Source of the DNA: Aphrocallistes beatrix
Lineage: Eukaryota > Porifera > Hexactinellida > Sceptrulophora > Aphrocallistidae
Direction: 5' to 3'
Length of the DNA: 64,000 nucleotides
Assembly: GCA_963281255.1 (NCBI GenBank)
Contig: OY725496.1
Span: 1,488,001 to 1,552,000 of the forward strand
Positions 20,865 to 32,680 of this stretch are shown here, piece by piece. Position 1 is the first letter of the stretch, and every line of letters begins with the position of its first letter. The notes beneath the pieces were generated by a model, which searched no databases, was not told the origin of the DNA, and saw only the letters and a program-made list of their open reading frames with translations. The position numbers and the translations under genes are program-made.

Positions 20865-21165
20865 AGTAATTATCAATCAGTGCCACCTTATGCCACTTAC
20901 ACCCATTTTGACCACTATACATAATTGCAATGAATTACCTATGGTGGATCAGGCTGATAAGATTGTTCATTGAGTTGAGTAATTTATTAGTTATGTTCAA
21001 CTATTAATATTTCGAATTAGTAGATTTCGAATCTGAAATCAGATTTTTAGTACGTATCTCTTTGAATTTGAACTTATTGCCCTTCATGAAAAAATCCGAT
21101 TTAGTATTCTTTGTTGTATAAGAAAGATCAAGTATTGAAATACTTTTGTCCGGTTGGTGTAGTTA
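20865..21165. repeat. MITE fragment related to 18022-18511
   Basis: Shares TAGTAATTATCAATCAGTGC, CACCTTATGCCAC, GGTGGATCAGGCTGATAA and the end CTTTTGTCCGGTTGGTGTA. Only the central and right parts are present. Confidence 0.7.
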
Positions 21166-21326
21166 TACTCCATCATTAATGTCTAATTATCTCCAAGAAT
21201 CTTACTTGGGACCAGGTGTTTAGAAATAATGGAAATTTATCAGATGTTCCTACATTCCAGCGTTGCTAGGGAAATGGAATTTGACTAATTTCGACTATAA
21301 TTCAAAATTTGCAAATGCTAGACGCC
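21166..21326. repeat. Dispersed repeat fragment
   Basis: Similar to 47515-47640 (CATCATTA-TAATT, TACTTGGGACCAGTG-like, GTTGCTAGGGAAATGG) and distantly to the foldback arms at 1072-1243. No coding content. Confidence 0.4.
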
Positions 21327-21370
21327 CTTATCCTTACTATTAAAACTTGATTAATGTATATATATATATA

Positions 21371-21848
21371 CTTCCGGAACAAAAGTATTCGTACATCCCA
21401 TAACTCCACATACAAATAGTAGTTATAAAACTGATTTATTTTGCGATTCAAGGTATTTAATTTGTAAGAGATACGCTTAATTTAACTTCAAATTCGAATT
21501 CTCCCTATTCGAATTACTCACTTTTTAATCTTTCAACTTGTTTACACTCCCACAAGGTTAAATATTTTCAAACTGTGCTACCTCATACCACCAATGCCAT
21601 CATATACAATGGTGACCACTCGCGACATGTGGAATAGGAAAGCAAATGCTGAAAATACTTGATCTTGAAGAAGAGTAATTAAGTTGAAAACTTATAAAGT
21701 GGGTAATTTGAATGTGGAGAATTCGAATTTGAAGTCAAATTAAGTGTATCTCTCACAAATTAAATATTTTTCAAACGCTAAATAAATCAGTATTATAACT
21801 ATTGTATGGGGAATTAAGGGGTGTACGAATACTTTTGTTCAGGCAGTG
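21371..21848. mobile_element. MITE family T, full copy 2
   Basis: The ends are CTTCCGGAACAAAAGTATTC and, inverted, CACTGCCTGAACAAAAGTAT, with TA at both sides. It is closely similar over its whole length to 13363-13837, sharing ATAAATCAGTATTATAACTA and CACTCGCGACATGTGG. Inserted in a (TA)n tract. Confidence 0.9.
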
Positions 21849-21872
21849 TAAATATATATATATTTATAGATA

Positions 21873-21977
21873 CAGTTGAACCAGTATATAACGGCCACCC
21901 AAGGGACTGTTCATTGGTGACCGCTATAGACAGGTGACCGTTATATACTAGAGTGGCCGTTATAGCAGGTTCCGATG
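21873..21977. mobile_element. Pogo/Tigger-type MITE, 105-bp deletion derivative
   Basis: CAGTTGAACCAGTATATAAC at one end and, inverted, CATCGGAACCTGCTATAACG at the other; TA on both sides. It is a short form of 17027-17430, nearly all terminal-repeat motif. Confidence 0.85.
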
Positions 21978-22035
21978 TATATACTATCTTCTTGTATATA
22001 CGTATAAGCATTAATCGAGTTTTAATAGTAAGTAT

Positions 22036-22526
22036 ATATATGTATATCTGTAACGATTTGGTTGAAGAACCTGCCGGCCACAGAATGCTGATGTTTGGCA
22101 TGTTGTTTTGACTTTGGGTCCATTAAGTTCAGAATAAAATGTCGACTCATCATCGAATTATTACGTCATTGTCACCTTTTTATAATTGGAAATTTCAGTT
22201 ATTCGACTATAACTCAGCCATTTTTGGTAATGGAGGGCTGAAATTTTAATATAAAGTGTATATAAAATACCTCACAAAGGATACAACTATCATAAAAAAT
22301 GTTACTCATTACTCTGTTATGACGTCATCATTACGCATCTAAATTTCAAAAATTGATAAATTTGGTGATTTTTCGTGCGATATCGATTATAACAGTAGGA
22401 CAGACATATTTAGAGATTTTATCGACTTATAATTAATCAATGTGACCCCACGCGCCCAAAGGGAGCCTCCAGCGGACACTTTGTGTCCGATACCCGGCCA
22501 GCGCAAGCTTGCGAAGCGAACTTGTA
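22036..22526 (-). mobile_element. Family H copy lacking only its tip
   Basis: Reverse orientation: TGTAACGATTTGGTTGAAGA, ATGTCGACTCATCATCG, GTTATGACGTCATCATTACG, the GGCGGACAC-type palindrome (degenerate, GCGGACACTTTGTGTCCGA) and the end GCGCAAGCTTGCGAAGC. Confidence 0.85.
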
Positions 22527-22604
22527 GTATATTATCTCTACGACTCGCCAATTCTTTAATCAATTCGGACTTGCAAAAAATTCCTAGCGTTTAATATATA
22601 AGAT

Positions 22605-23465
22605 ATAACATGAGTCATAGCCTACTCAATATAATGCCTCAGTAAAATAACCAAGGATGCAGTAATAGCCGAATGGATTAATACACGTCAACTTAAAATC
22701 ATTAACCATTTAGAATATACCTAAATAATGTATTACAACCATATATAATCATGGCTTCAAAGTATATACATATGTGCATTGTCCAAATTTTGATTAGTCA
22801 TCACATCATTGCGCAATTGGTGATTTGAATTCGATTTTGGCCATTTTCTGAGCTATTTAAGCCTACTTCTAAGCGATATAATTCATGATCTTTGTGTAGA
22901 CCCAATATTTGTACTAGTTGATTTTAAAAAAATAGAATTTATGATGACAAAATCCTAGGATTACAATCTATTCCCTGCTAAAATTGCCTCAATATTCCCA
23001 GAAGGGACTGCCGCCTAGAAGGCTTCTACACTACCCCCTTTCGACAGAAAGACCACTTTTGCTCTCAATTTTGCACTATTCTGAACATAAAATCAAAACA
23101 TGATTGCAATTTCGGGAACAAATACATAATGCAAATTTGGGCAAATGCATGCTTCTTCGGTCTGATGCAGACCTCAACATTCAGACAAATACAGCTCCCC
23201 CATTAAAACAATGATCTCAATGCGAAGAAGCTGCTCTAACCACTGATAAGTTTTGCTACATTTTGACCAATACACTCTTAATGAACAAAGGATATACATA
23301 TCACGATTTTGTTAAAAGAGCCTATTGCGCTTATTTTGGCTTGAAACCTGCAGATCATGCCATGAGCACCATAATTGTGTGCAAAATTTGCATTGCATCC
23401 CAAAAGAGAAACTCAATTTTTTTCGTTTTCTGCCATTTTACAACAACCACCAATTGACAAGATAA
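22605..23465 (+). pseudogene. Dispersed element carrying a decayed CSNH zinc-finger ORF
   Basis: At 23213-23420 the + strand reads MISMRRSCSNH, then stops and a frame slip, then DFVKRAYCAYFGLK and IIVCKICIASQK. It matches the better-preserved minus-strand copy at 14984-15217, and here the second cysteine pair (VCKICI) is kept. The shared flank ACAACAACCACCAATTGACA follows. Bases 22605-22640 (CATAGCCTACT) resemble the end repeats of the 23475-25443 element, so the two may be nested or related. Function unknown. Confidence 0.45.
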
Positions 23466-23737
23466 TATCTAGAATCATAGCCTACTTAAGATAAGGCCTG
23501 ATCACTGAGCAAATTTACTGTACTAGGGATAAAAGGAAGGGGATTTTATTATTGACCCATAATGTATATTTTTAGAATTACTATGATTACAATATTTGTT
23601 CTCAAATGTATACCAACTAATTTCAACTTCTATTCCGCTTCTTAACTGATTTTCTTGCTGATTTTACTCCTAGTTTGTTCTTGTTTCGATTAATCTTGCT
23701 TGTTTTTACTATTAGCATCGTAAATTTGTCATTGATT

Positions 23738-23855
23738 ATGCCAAACTCTTGTTCCGCACCTATGTGCCAGACTGGGTATTATAATGACCACAGTGGTATA
23801 TCTGTATTCAAGATGCCTCATTCGCCAGATATACAAGATAAGTGGATGCGTTTTC
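23738..23855 (+). pseudogene. THAP-domain N-terminus, interrupted by rDNA
   Basis: ATG 23738 gives MPNSCSAPMCQTGYYNDHSG, then ISVFKMPHSPDIQDKWMRF. This is the first ~39 residues of a C2CH THAP domain (C-x4-C near the N-terminus, 'FKMP', conserved Trp). The second zinc-binding half (Cx2H) is missing because antisense 28S sequence starts at about 23856. No continuation was recognised after 25166. THAP domains act in DNA binding by P-type transposases and their host derivatives. Confidence 0.75.
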
Positions 23856-25094
23856 CAGCCGACCAGCTTCAAGCTGCGAGTGTCCACGCCCGAGCCGTCA
23901 ACTCCTCGCCCAACCGAGGCCGACCAACCGGTGAGGGCCGGCCAGCCCCAGTCGAGTAATCGGTATCTTGCCCAGACGCTTCTTCCCGCAGCCCAACCTA
24001 CTCAGCCCTTAGAGCCAATCCTTTTCCCGAAGTTACTGATCCATTTTGCCGACTTCCCTTACCTACATTGTTCTATCGGCCAGAGGCTTTGCACCTTGGA
24101 GACCTGTTGCGGTGATGGGTACGGCCAGACACGAGACTAACATGGTCCAGTACTAACTCAGCTTTTCAAGGGCTCTCGACAGCGCACTGGACAATAAGTG
24201 CAGCACTTTACCCGACCTCCAGCCCTCTCTCAAGGTAAACTGCTTCCAGGGCTGTGCACACGGTTGGTACGGTTAAGAAGTAAAGACAACTCTTCCCAGG
24301 GCTATCGCAAGCGTCACCGAGTACTAGCATAAATGATATATATACGTTACCGTGCCCCATGCGGCCCACCTCCGAGAAGGCAAGACCACACGGCATCCAA
24401 GTGTCTGGTTCGGGAATATTAACCCGATACCCTTTCGAGAGAAGGTGCCACTTATGGCTCGGTGAAGAACCAATCGGACATGCTCGCCCTTTTTGAGGGA
24501 GCGAGCACATCTGCACCCTTACTAACCAGGCTTTCGCCCATATCTTAGGACCGACTCACCCACGTCCAAATGCTGTTCACGTGGAACCCTTCTCCACTTC
24601 GGCCTTCAAAGTAATACCTTCTCATTTGAATAATTGCTACTACCACCAAGATCTGCACCAGGGCCAGCTTCAGCCTGTACAGCTTGTAAAGAAACAGTAT
24701 AGCCCTGCGCCCTCCTACACGCCGTGTCACCAACACTGGTCGTATCTCCACGGCGGCTGGGGATAGGTGCAACGCTTGAGCGCCATCCATTTTCATTCCA
24801 ACTTCCATGGCAACCGTCCTGCTGTTTGTATCAACCAACACCTTTCCTGGGATCTCATGAGCGTTGACTTGGGCACCTTAACCCAGCGTTCGGTTCATCC
24901 CGCATCGCCAGTTCTGCTTACCAAAAATGGCCCACTAAGAGCCTCTGTATTCGAACATAACTTGTAACTTCACACAAGTGAGCTGCACTTCTTACCCATT
25001 TAAAGTTTGAGAATAGGTTGAGACCATTTCAACCCCAATACCTATAATCATTCGCTTTACCTGATAAAACTACACACATAGCACAGGCTCCAGG

Positions 25095-25142
<48 letters not shown>

Positions 25143-25166
25143 AGTCTTTCGCCCCTATACCCAAAT
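23856..25166 (-). rRNA. 28S rRNA fragment (pseudogene), ~1.3 kb, antisense
   Basis: The minus strand, read from 25166 downwards, is conserved large-subunit rRNA. It begins GGGTATAGGGGCGAAAGACT then AATCGAACCATCTAGTAGC, passes AACTTTAAATGGGTAAGAAG then TGCAGCTCACTTG, and later GAACAATGTAGGTAAGGGAA then GTCGGCAAAATGGATC. The segment is markedly GC-richer than its surroundings. It is an internal piece of 28S with neither end of the gene. Several substitutions at normally invariant sites (for example GAGACCTGTTGCGGTGATGG) suggest an old, non-functional copy. Apparent ORFs on either strand here are artefacts of rRNA sequence. Confidence 0.92.
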
Positions 25167-25443
25167 TGAACCTGGGAGAAAGATCCTTAAACTTAGTTCA
25201 AAATAGTGTGTGTATGTATTTTCAGAGAAATTTTGAAAGAAACAAATTACTATTATATTTAGAATAGTACAGTTTCTATTAGTTGATTATGATGTACTAA
25301 TAAAAAATATTGTACTCATTTGACAATTGAATGAATCGAAAATACCCATTTTTATGCTATGTTAAATTATAGAAAACTCGACTTCCTGTTATCCCTGGTC
25401 CAAAGTAGTGATCAGGCCTTATCTTTAGTAGGCTATGCTAGAA

Positions 25444-25943
25444 TTAAAAAGTAATATTGCGAAACGCTTTTCAGATTTGGATTCAGCACTTAAAAATACA
25501 TGAGTACGTTTCCAAAAAGTCTGTTACAATCCCACTATTATGGTATTTGAATATATGAAATTTTAATATTCGCTGTTTTTAGCTACTTTTAGCGAAACAG
25601 ATGACATTTTGAGATTCTTTACGGCAAATCCCCCCTTAAAATCGAACTATCATCTTAGGCAACAAAATATGTGCTGACTAGTGTCCTACATAAAAAACAA
25701 CACCCAATTAATTTTATCAAATGATGTTTAATCATTTTTAATGCTGATGTTCTTCATCAACATTAAATCTCTAGTAATTATAGGTGTCACATTTCCTTAT
25801 AAATGCAAAAATAATCGTTTCATTGGTTATGTCACAGTTGCTTACATTTTTAGTTTACACGTCCGAAGACAAACTATATGTGATTGACGTGTAATTAAAA
25901 ATAAAATTACACCAAACTATAATTTCAATAATGATTAATTACG
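25444..25943. other. AT-rich intron sequence with dispersed repeat
   Basis: 25690-25800 matches 15725-15860. Nothing else recognised. Confidence 0.45.
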
Positions 25944-26311
25944 ACAGGCGCGCTTCGCTTGCTTGCGCTGCACGACTGGCGGATACTTTGTGTCTGTCTT
26001 TGGCCGTCTAGCCTCACATTGAATAAGGTAGATAACATCCCTAAATACGCCTGTCTTATTGCTATAATCAAAATCGCTCAAAAATCGCAAAATTTGTCAA
26101 TTTTAAATTTTTTTATGTGTAATGATGACGTCATAACAGACAGAGTGATGAGTCCTTGTTTTTGGTGATAGTTTTATCATTTTTAAGATCATGAATATTA
26201 ACATATTATTAAAATTTGCTCAGTTATAGGTCTATCATATGTGAAAAATATTAATATGTACGATCTTTTAAAATTTCAGCCTTTATATATGATGTATCAC
26301 CTAAAATGGCT
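25944..26311 (+). mobile_element. Family H copy, proximal half with internal duplication
   Basis: ACAGGCGCGCTTCGCTTGCT starts the head; GTAATGATGACGTCATAACA and GTGATGAGTC follow. After ~26225 the TCATATGTGA...AAAATTTCAGCC segment occurs a second time, and then the copy ends. Confidence 0.8.
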
Positions 26312-27165
26312 TTGATTTTATATGCAACTTAATGTATAGATCACTAGTTTATTATTTTCGGAATGAATGGCACTTCTCGAGTCAGTTCTCAATACTAATT
26401 TCTAGGTTAATTCAAGGATGATTCAATAAAACAAGCATTTAGCACACTTTATTAACTATTTCAGCTCGATTTTTGTACTAAAATGGCTCTTATCGGCCAA
26501 TTTAATTAATTCTAGGTATATATTTTTAAAATTAGGTGCTATTATTTGCTGTAACGTCTTCGATCCCTTTAATTTGAAAATCGTGACCACTTTGCTATAT
26601 ATAAGGTAAATTTAAACTGACTTCATCGGTATCTAAACTTAGTTATAGTTGAAAACTGAAATTTTAATTATAAAAAAAGCTGACAAGACGTCATAATCCT
26701 ATGATGTTTCAACATTCTCGTCTGAGGGTAGAATTTAGTGGAGCCATAGATAAAAGACTCCAACATGCTAAAATTCAGCTTTCTGTTCCTGTTAGTTTCT
26801 TCAATCAATTCGTTACAGAGATATGAATAACACATATACGTAAGGATGGTTATTGCCCTCTATATATAAGGCCTGAGATCTAAATCTCAAAATGGAATAG
26901 GGATACGTTTGAAAATGGTTCAACTAGTATTACTTGATCTGAATAAGATTTTGTTTCATGGAATATTGCTAGATTTCAGCATTGCAATGGAAGCGGATTT
27001 TGCTGAGTTATAGCCGAAAAACTGAGATTTCTAATTATAAAAAAAGGTGACAATGACGTCATAATTCCATGATGTGTCGACATTTTCGTCTAGGTCAGAA
27101 CTTAGTGTAGCCATAGTCAAAAGACTCAAGTAGCCTGATCTTAATTCAGTTTTCTACTTACAACT
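26312..27165 (+). repeat. Two partial family H copies (26645-26860, 27003-27165)
   Basis: Both are distal-half fragments in forward orientation (GTTATAG(T/C)CGAAAA, GACGTCATAAT, ACATT(T/C)TCGTCT, then AAAAGACTC). The first reaches a degraded tip (TACGTAAGGATGG). The spacer between them is unassigned. Confidence 0.7.
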
Positions 27166-30100
27166 ACACTAGAAAGCAATGCCAAGGCTTAGGACAGAAG
27201 AACTAACGGTCGTTATGTGATACTGTGAAAACTGAAGGTATATTGTAAGCACGTAACAGCATTTAAGAGGAATTTGAGTTTAAAATCAGCTCACCTCCCG
27301 TGGCTCACCCTTTTTTTCAACAAATTGCCTTATAAAATTGTGAAGCGCTGTTACTCTCGCTTCAACCAGCTGGTTTAGTGGAAATTCTACTCTTTAACGC
27401 ATCTATGATCTCTTTGCAAATTCTTACATTTTCTTTCTGATGTATTGCTTTCATTACTACTTTAACACGAAAAAATAATTTAACTTAATTAAGCGCCGAT
27501 TCAATGTGCAGATATACTAGTACACAAAATTTAGGTACGTAGTGTTAAGGTCGGCAGAAACATCGCAATATGGGTCTTAACCTTGTACATTTTAGTTTTT
27601 ACAACTGAATGTCAAGTCATGGCTTGCCTTGCATGCATTGGGCTTGATATAATTTTAACAAATCAAATGTGCACTATACTACAGCAAAACATAACACTTT
27701 TATAAATGTTCCTACTTCAAATAATCCATTAAACACTTAATGAAATGGTTAATGAGTTATTTTTAATTGTTTTGAAAATGTGGTATTAAGTTAACATCAA
27801 GTAATATTAAGTGAATGGTGAAATGTAATGAGAATATTGGAGGCTCGAAGATATAAATGGGTTAGGGGTTGTTGATCTAAAGTGCTTTTAACAATGCGAA
27901 TTTTCATTGTGTTTCTGGATAAAACGGTCTATATTATTGTAGTATAATATAATATGATATTAACAAAAAATCAAATTTGATAAAAATTTTCCGATTGTGT
28001 GAAGTAAATGAATGTGAGTGAAAAATAGGTGGATAAATAGTCAGAAAAAAAGTTATCTTCTTTTATCGAGTAGAGAGCTTGATGAAGGAAAGTTAAAATC
28101 CTTATAGTTTATCCACGTATTATTGAAGTGTTTTGATTAATAGTGCTATACAAAGCGTTATTAGAGGCAAGCCTCCAGTTCCCATACTTTTCTTTTGGCA
28201 AAAAATATTCTTAAAATTATATTTTATGACATGTTTACCCTCTTGCGACTTCTGTTCACACATTTGCTTGTGTTACAAGGTAGGGTTGTGTGAAATCAGT
28301 TATTTGATTTATTTTTGTTGTCAAATCATTTTCTAAACAACACTCAACTCAATCTAATCAATCATTTTACTTTATAAATCATTCAAATCAGTCAATTGAA
28401 ATTTAAAATATTTTGCCGATCAATTTTTGAATCACTTTTAGTTTGATTTTAAATCATTAATAGATCGATCTAGACACTAAGGTATCTTCTTTTTTATCTT
28501 CCACTCAATATCAATTCATTTTAGATCAATCGATGAGGATAATCCAATCAATCTAATCAGTCATTTCAACCATATCAAATCGATCAAAACATGTCATGAT
28601 ATATTTCTACACTCAGATAATTTGACTGAGCCTTCCACTATACTGGTCAAATTGAAAATTTGATAAAAAATCCTACTTTATGCGGAATCAAGGTTGAAAC
28701 TTGTAGCATTGTGCCAAAACCCTAAATGCACTCTTTTGAGACATTTTGAGACGAGTAATGCGATTGACAATATTAAGAATAAAATTTTTTCTGTGCAGGA
28801 TGGCTATAGGAAATGTACTACCAATATATACAAATGATATATCGGTACTAGAATATTTCGAAAAAATTTAAAATTTTATTAGTCATCATCATGTTCCTCA
28901 CCAACTAATTTATAAATATTTAGGCCATTTTCATTGCTATTTTGCACAGTCTTCGTCAATGTTTTGTTTCCAACTTTCGTGGGAATAACGGGCTCAAAGA
29001 ATTTTGATAAATCTGAATTAAGGAGTTAACGTTACATCAAATTCCTAGAAACTAGCATGAATCATCTCTGACCTTCTTAATTTTAATTTGAGATCAGAAA
29101 ATATGGCTTCGATCAGATGCTAAATTTTAGATGAGTGAGTAATCAAAATGTTACTTTCGAGTACAAAATTGACTTTTGAGTAGTCGGCTGATGGCTCTCC
29201 AGCATCAATTTATTTCATTATCGTACTTTTCGCGCGCGCCAAGCTGTGAGGAATTATTTTACCCAGAGACAATCGTATTGCTGCGATATCTTCACTCTTC
29301 CCAACCGTATTAGACAGAACTGTTTCTACAGTAGGGTTTTGCTTTTTCTTTGTTTTTGTTTTGCCATCTTATCATCAAGAGCTGAATTGAGGATCCCGAG
29401 TTTTCAATATGATTTAAGTAGAATGATATATGAAACAAGAAATGGGGTCCTTTAACTATATTCCAAGTATTAGATTTGTGCTGTCCTGTCCCGTTCCAAC
29501 TCTTTTTCTTCATATTCTCAGAATCATCATTTGTTAAAATATAAAATCTCGTCTGACTACTGGAAGTCTGGAACAGGCTCACAATTTACACGATCTGGGG
29601 AATAGATACCATCCGGAAACAGAACAGTGGATATCGTGAAAATAGATCGTATAGCAGCTAATAATAAATCAAAGATATAATTAAGTCAAAAGGTGTAGAG
29701 AACTACTTTGTATTGGGTTAGGGTAAAATATTTATGAATTAAATAATCAAATATATTTAACAAATGTTGAGTGGAGCTTATACAAGTACTTACCATGCAA
29801 AATTCATACTAAATGTTGTGGTTTAATTATTATTCACATCCGCTAATTCAAACATAATTCAAAGTTTTGAGGTTGATTCCTAGTTTTTAACACAGTTCAA
29901 TGCTTAATTAGACCGAATTAAACTGAATACGATGGACCTTGGAAATGTACTATTACCATATACAAACATCATATCATGGTATTCAAATCTGCTGCCTAAG
30001 ATTGATATGTGATCATGTGATTGCGCAATTGGCTCTGTTGAGAGCGAGAAATGCTGCTGTTCTAGCTTATTTTAAAAATCCTTATCTAAATTTCTAATGC

Positions 30101-30194
30101 TTGATTTTCGGAGACATCAACAAGTGGACGACCTTAATCTCAAAATCTGAAAATCTTAATTGGAATGTCTATGTTTTGCGAGGTCCGCTATTGC
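27166..30194. other. Long unassigned intron stretch (UBR4 intron B-C)
   Basis: About 3 kb of AT-rich sequence, with an ATCAAT-rich low-complexity zone near 28330-28570. I recognised no gene, RNA or clear element. Short ORFs here (for example 28133-28336, 29246-29455) show no family signature. Confidence 0.45.
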
Positions 30195-31810
30195 CCACAT
30201 ACACAGTCGAAGAGGGGTATTTCAGGCCACGACGCAGCATATCGTCTCATGTACAACACGAGACGGCGGTTGTGGTACCAGTTAAATGGAACGGCAAACC
30301 CATCAATGTAATGATGGACACGGGGGCGGATCCTACGGTGGTGGACAGGCACCGTACAAAAGATGAATATCCCTTACAGCACAAAGTACAGTCAAGTGTA
30401 TGGGCTAGGGCGGACACCGCTTGCGGTCTGTGGTACGGCCTGCGTGGCGATAGATGTGGGGGATGGTCGGCCACTAGAACACGAAATCGAAGTACTCGAT
30501 ACTAACAATAGGGTGGTTATTTTGGGGCGAAGGTTCCTCTGCGCTTCAAGAATACTACTTTCGATTCTGAAAACATGAGAGTTAGGCTAGGTGGTTGTTG
30601 GAAAACCTCTTTAGCTGCGGCACGCGGGGGATACGCGGCGACTAGAGCAGAAATTATGCAGACTGAGATGGGAAAGGAGGGAGATAGCTTGGAGGCCAGG
30701 TTCGATATAAACCCGAAACTTTCACCGCGAGAAGAGACAACCATACGCAAGGTGCTGTCGAGATGGAAAGACGTTTTCGCGGAGAACCCGAAGAGCCCGC
30801 GCGAAATTGGAACCGCGGAACACATCACTCTTTCAGAAGCCGGCCGTTGCGTGTTTCTCGGGAAACTGAGGCGGAGGTATCCAAGCAGATAGATGAAATG
30901 CTCGAGAATGGGATCATACGTCCCTCTTCTTCCTCTTGGGCGAGTCGAGTGATCTTAGTGAAGAAAAAGGACGGGACCCATCGATTTGCCGTAGATTACC
31001 GGGATCTCAACGATGTGACGAAGCGAGATGCCTATCCGATGCCGGATTCCCGAGATGTTTTCGATCGTATGGGAGGGGCAGCTGTATTCTCTACACTGGA
31101 TGGGGCATCCGCATACTGGAGGGTGCCTGTGAAGGAAAAGCATTGGGAGTTTACTGCGTTTGTTTCAACGCGCGGCCAGTTTGAATTCAACCGCATGCCT
31201 TTTGGATTGTCAAACTCACAGGCTACCTATCAGCGAGCGGTAGACCATGGGCCTTATTCACTAAGAAAACTTAAGATTTGCTTAACTTTATATAACTTTA
31301 TATAGTGGAAATTTTGAAGAGTTGCATTACGATTTGGGTTAATAGATGTTCAATGATACCAATAGAAATATAAACTACCTAAATACTGGAAATATTCCAA
31401 GTCACTCTCGAAATATTCGTGATGTCATACTTAACTAAAAATATTACGTAACTTTCTGAAAAGTTTAACAAATGAGTCAAAATTTGGCAAGCATTTCAAT
31501 TGTACCACTTAAAATTAATAGAGTATGCAATCTATTTGAATTCTTTAAAAATCTCTTCTAATTTTGAAGATTCAAAAGTTAAGCAAATCTTAAGTTTTCT
31601 TAGTGAATAAGGCCCCTGGCTCTACGAGGGTGTCCGAATGTACAGGCATTTGTTGATAACACATGTGTCCACTCGCCCAGTTTCGATACGCACCTGGAGC
31701 ATTTGGATGAGGCTCAGTTCGCTATTCTAAAAATTGAGGATAAAGAATGTGAGGATTGGGCTTTTGAGTATACTGATTGCTGTATTGACGGAAAAGATAT
31801 GCTACGTTGT
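30195..31810 (+). pseudogene. Ty3/gypsy retrotransposon pol relic (protease-RT)
   Basis: An aspartic protease is visible as VMMDTGADPTVV (the DTGA active site) near 30310. A frame slip follows, then DTNNRVVILGRRFL, the protease C-end. After another slip come the RT approach (EMLENGIIRPSSSSWASRV) and RT blocks VKKKDGTHRFAVDYRDLND, FSTLDGASAYWRVPV and FNRMPFGLSNSQATYQR. A 367-bp MITE then splits the RT. Beyond it, VQAFVDNTCVHSPSFDTH is the YxDD block with its second Asp changed to Asn. The frame ends at ~31830 with no RNase H or integrase. No LTRs were seen. It is multiply broken and inactive; it is an endogenous retrotransposon relic in UBR4 intron B-C. Confidence 0.88.
31249..31615. mobile_element. 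MITE with 41-bp perfect TIRs inside gypsy RT
   Basis: The ends begin GGGCCTTATTCACTAAGAAA on each strand and stay identical for about 41 bp, to CTTAACTTT. The 367-bp interior is AT-rich and non-coding. The RT frame resumes right after it. No clear target duplication is visible (flanks CAT and CTG), so the superfamily is open; a GGG-start recalls PIF/Harbinger, but no TWA is present. Confidence 0.88.
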
Positions 31811-31830
31811 ATTTTTTATGACTTCAAGTA

Positions 31831-32680
31831 ACTGTTTACTCAACAACAAGGCCAAGAATATTACTTCTACCACCTCTTGTCCCAAAGATACTTAAAGGAA
31901 GATACTTAAACTTACCTCTAATTAATATATGTATATATATATGCACCTATATATTTATGTAGTATTCCTTGTCCGTCGACTAAATTATGCCAGCAGTCAA
32001 TAATATCATTATTGTGGGGTAGAGGATGTATAATTACACGATATTAAATATATCAAAATGATATTGTGTTAAATTTCATTGTATTAAAAACTCGACTTTA
32101 TCTTATCCCTGGTCTAAAGTAGTGAAATGGCATGTATGTAGTAGGCTATGATTTATCATATGTTTAGGAAGAATATTATAATTTCAGGATGATTTCATTT
32201 ACGTTTTTTCATCCTATATATAGATTATCTTGTGTCACACTATCATATCATACAGTTCCCCAGCAGTTTTTCTGGGATGCAGACTCATTTGTTGTGGCAA
32301 TATTTTTAGAATCTCAGCAAATATCTACCACAGTATAGGAATGTATTATATACTACTGAATTTAGTTATGCAAATATCCAAGGATATCTATATATTTTAG
32401 TTGTGTAATTCTTTGAGTATTTGTTAAAGGATTCAGCAATTGAAAAAATAATAACATATATCAAGGAAAAATTATTTTAAAAATATTGAATACAGTTCCA
32501 AAATGAGTGTTGCTGTCCAACGGCCTGCCGTAATTTCTTCCCTTGCAAAAGTTCAAGAAATGAGACTTGAAAAATTTAATAAGAAAATTTTAACCTAAAC
32601 CTTCGATTTGAGACTTAACTTCATTGTTCAATTATGTTTGATCGTAATATTTCCTCTTTTTATTTCCAATTTTTATTTAG
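31831..32680. other. Intron sequence with one repeat end
   Basis: 32088-32155 matches the right end of the 23475-25443 element (AAACTCGACTT, TATCCCTGGTC, AAAGTAGTGA, TAGGCTATG). The remainder is unassigned. Confidence 0.5.

Larger units (their letters stand above)
21327..22034. mobile_element. Composite: family H tips flanking two nested MITEs
   Basis: It starts with a reverse family H tip (TCCTTACTATTAAAACTTGA, then (TA)n) and ends with a forward tip (22009-22032). Between them lie a family T MITE and a pogo-type MITE. Both probably inserted into the AT microsatellite of family H copies. Confidence 0.6.
23475..25443. mobile_element. THAP-bearing element with ~60-bp inverted ends and captured rDNA
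   Basis: The left end CATAGCCTACTTAAGATAAG continues GCCTGATCACT; the right end (25374-25443) is its reverse complement (GATCAGGCCTTATCTTTAGT, then AGGCTATG). Inside are a THAP-domain start on + and a 28S rRNA segment in antisense. A third relative of the end, with TCGACTT, CTTATCCCTGGTC and TAGGCTATG, lies at 32088-32155. The boundaries are approximate and the element class (P-like?) is inferred from THAP. Confidence 0.6.

Noticed and set aside
24208..24967. Several ORFs of 60-100 codons in a GC-rich island
   Set aside because: The sequence is antisense 28S rRNA; open frames there are by-products of rRNA composition.
28133..28336. 67-codon ORF in the long unassigned stretch
   Set aside because: No family signature, no splice-phase fit to UBR4, and length expected by chance.
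30101..31810. Complete LTR retrotransposon
   Set aside because: No LTR pair, RNase H or integrase could be found; only protease and part of RT remain.
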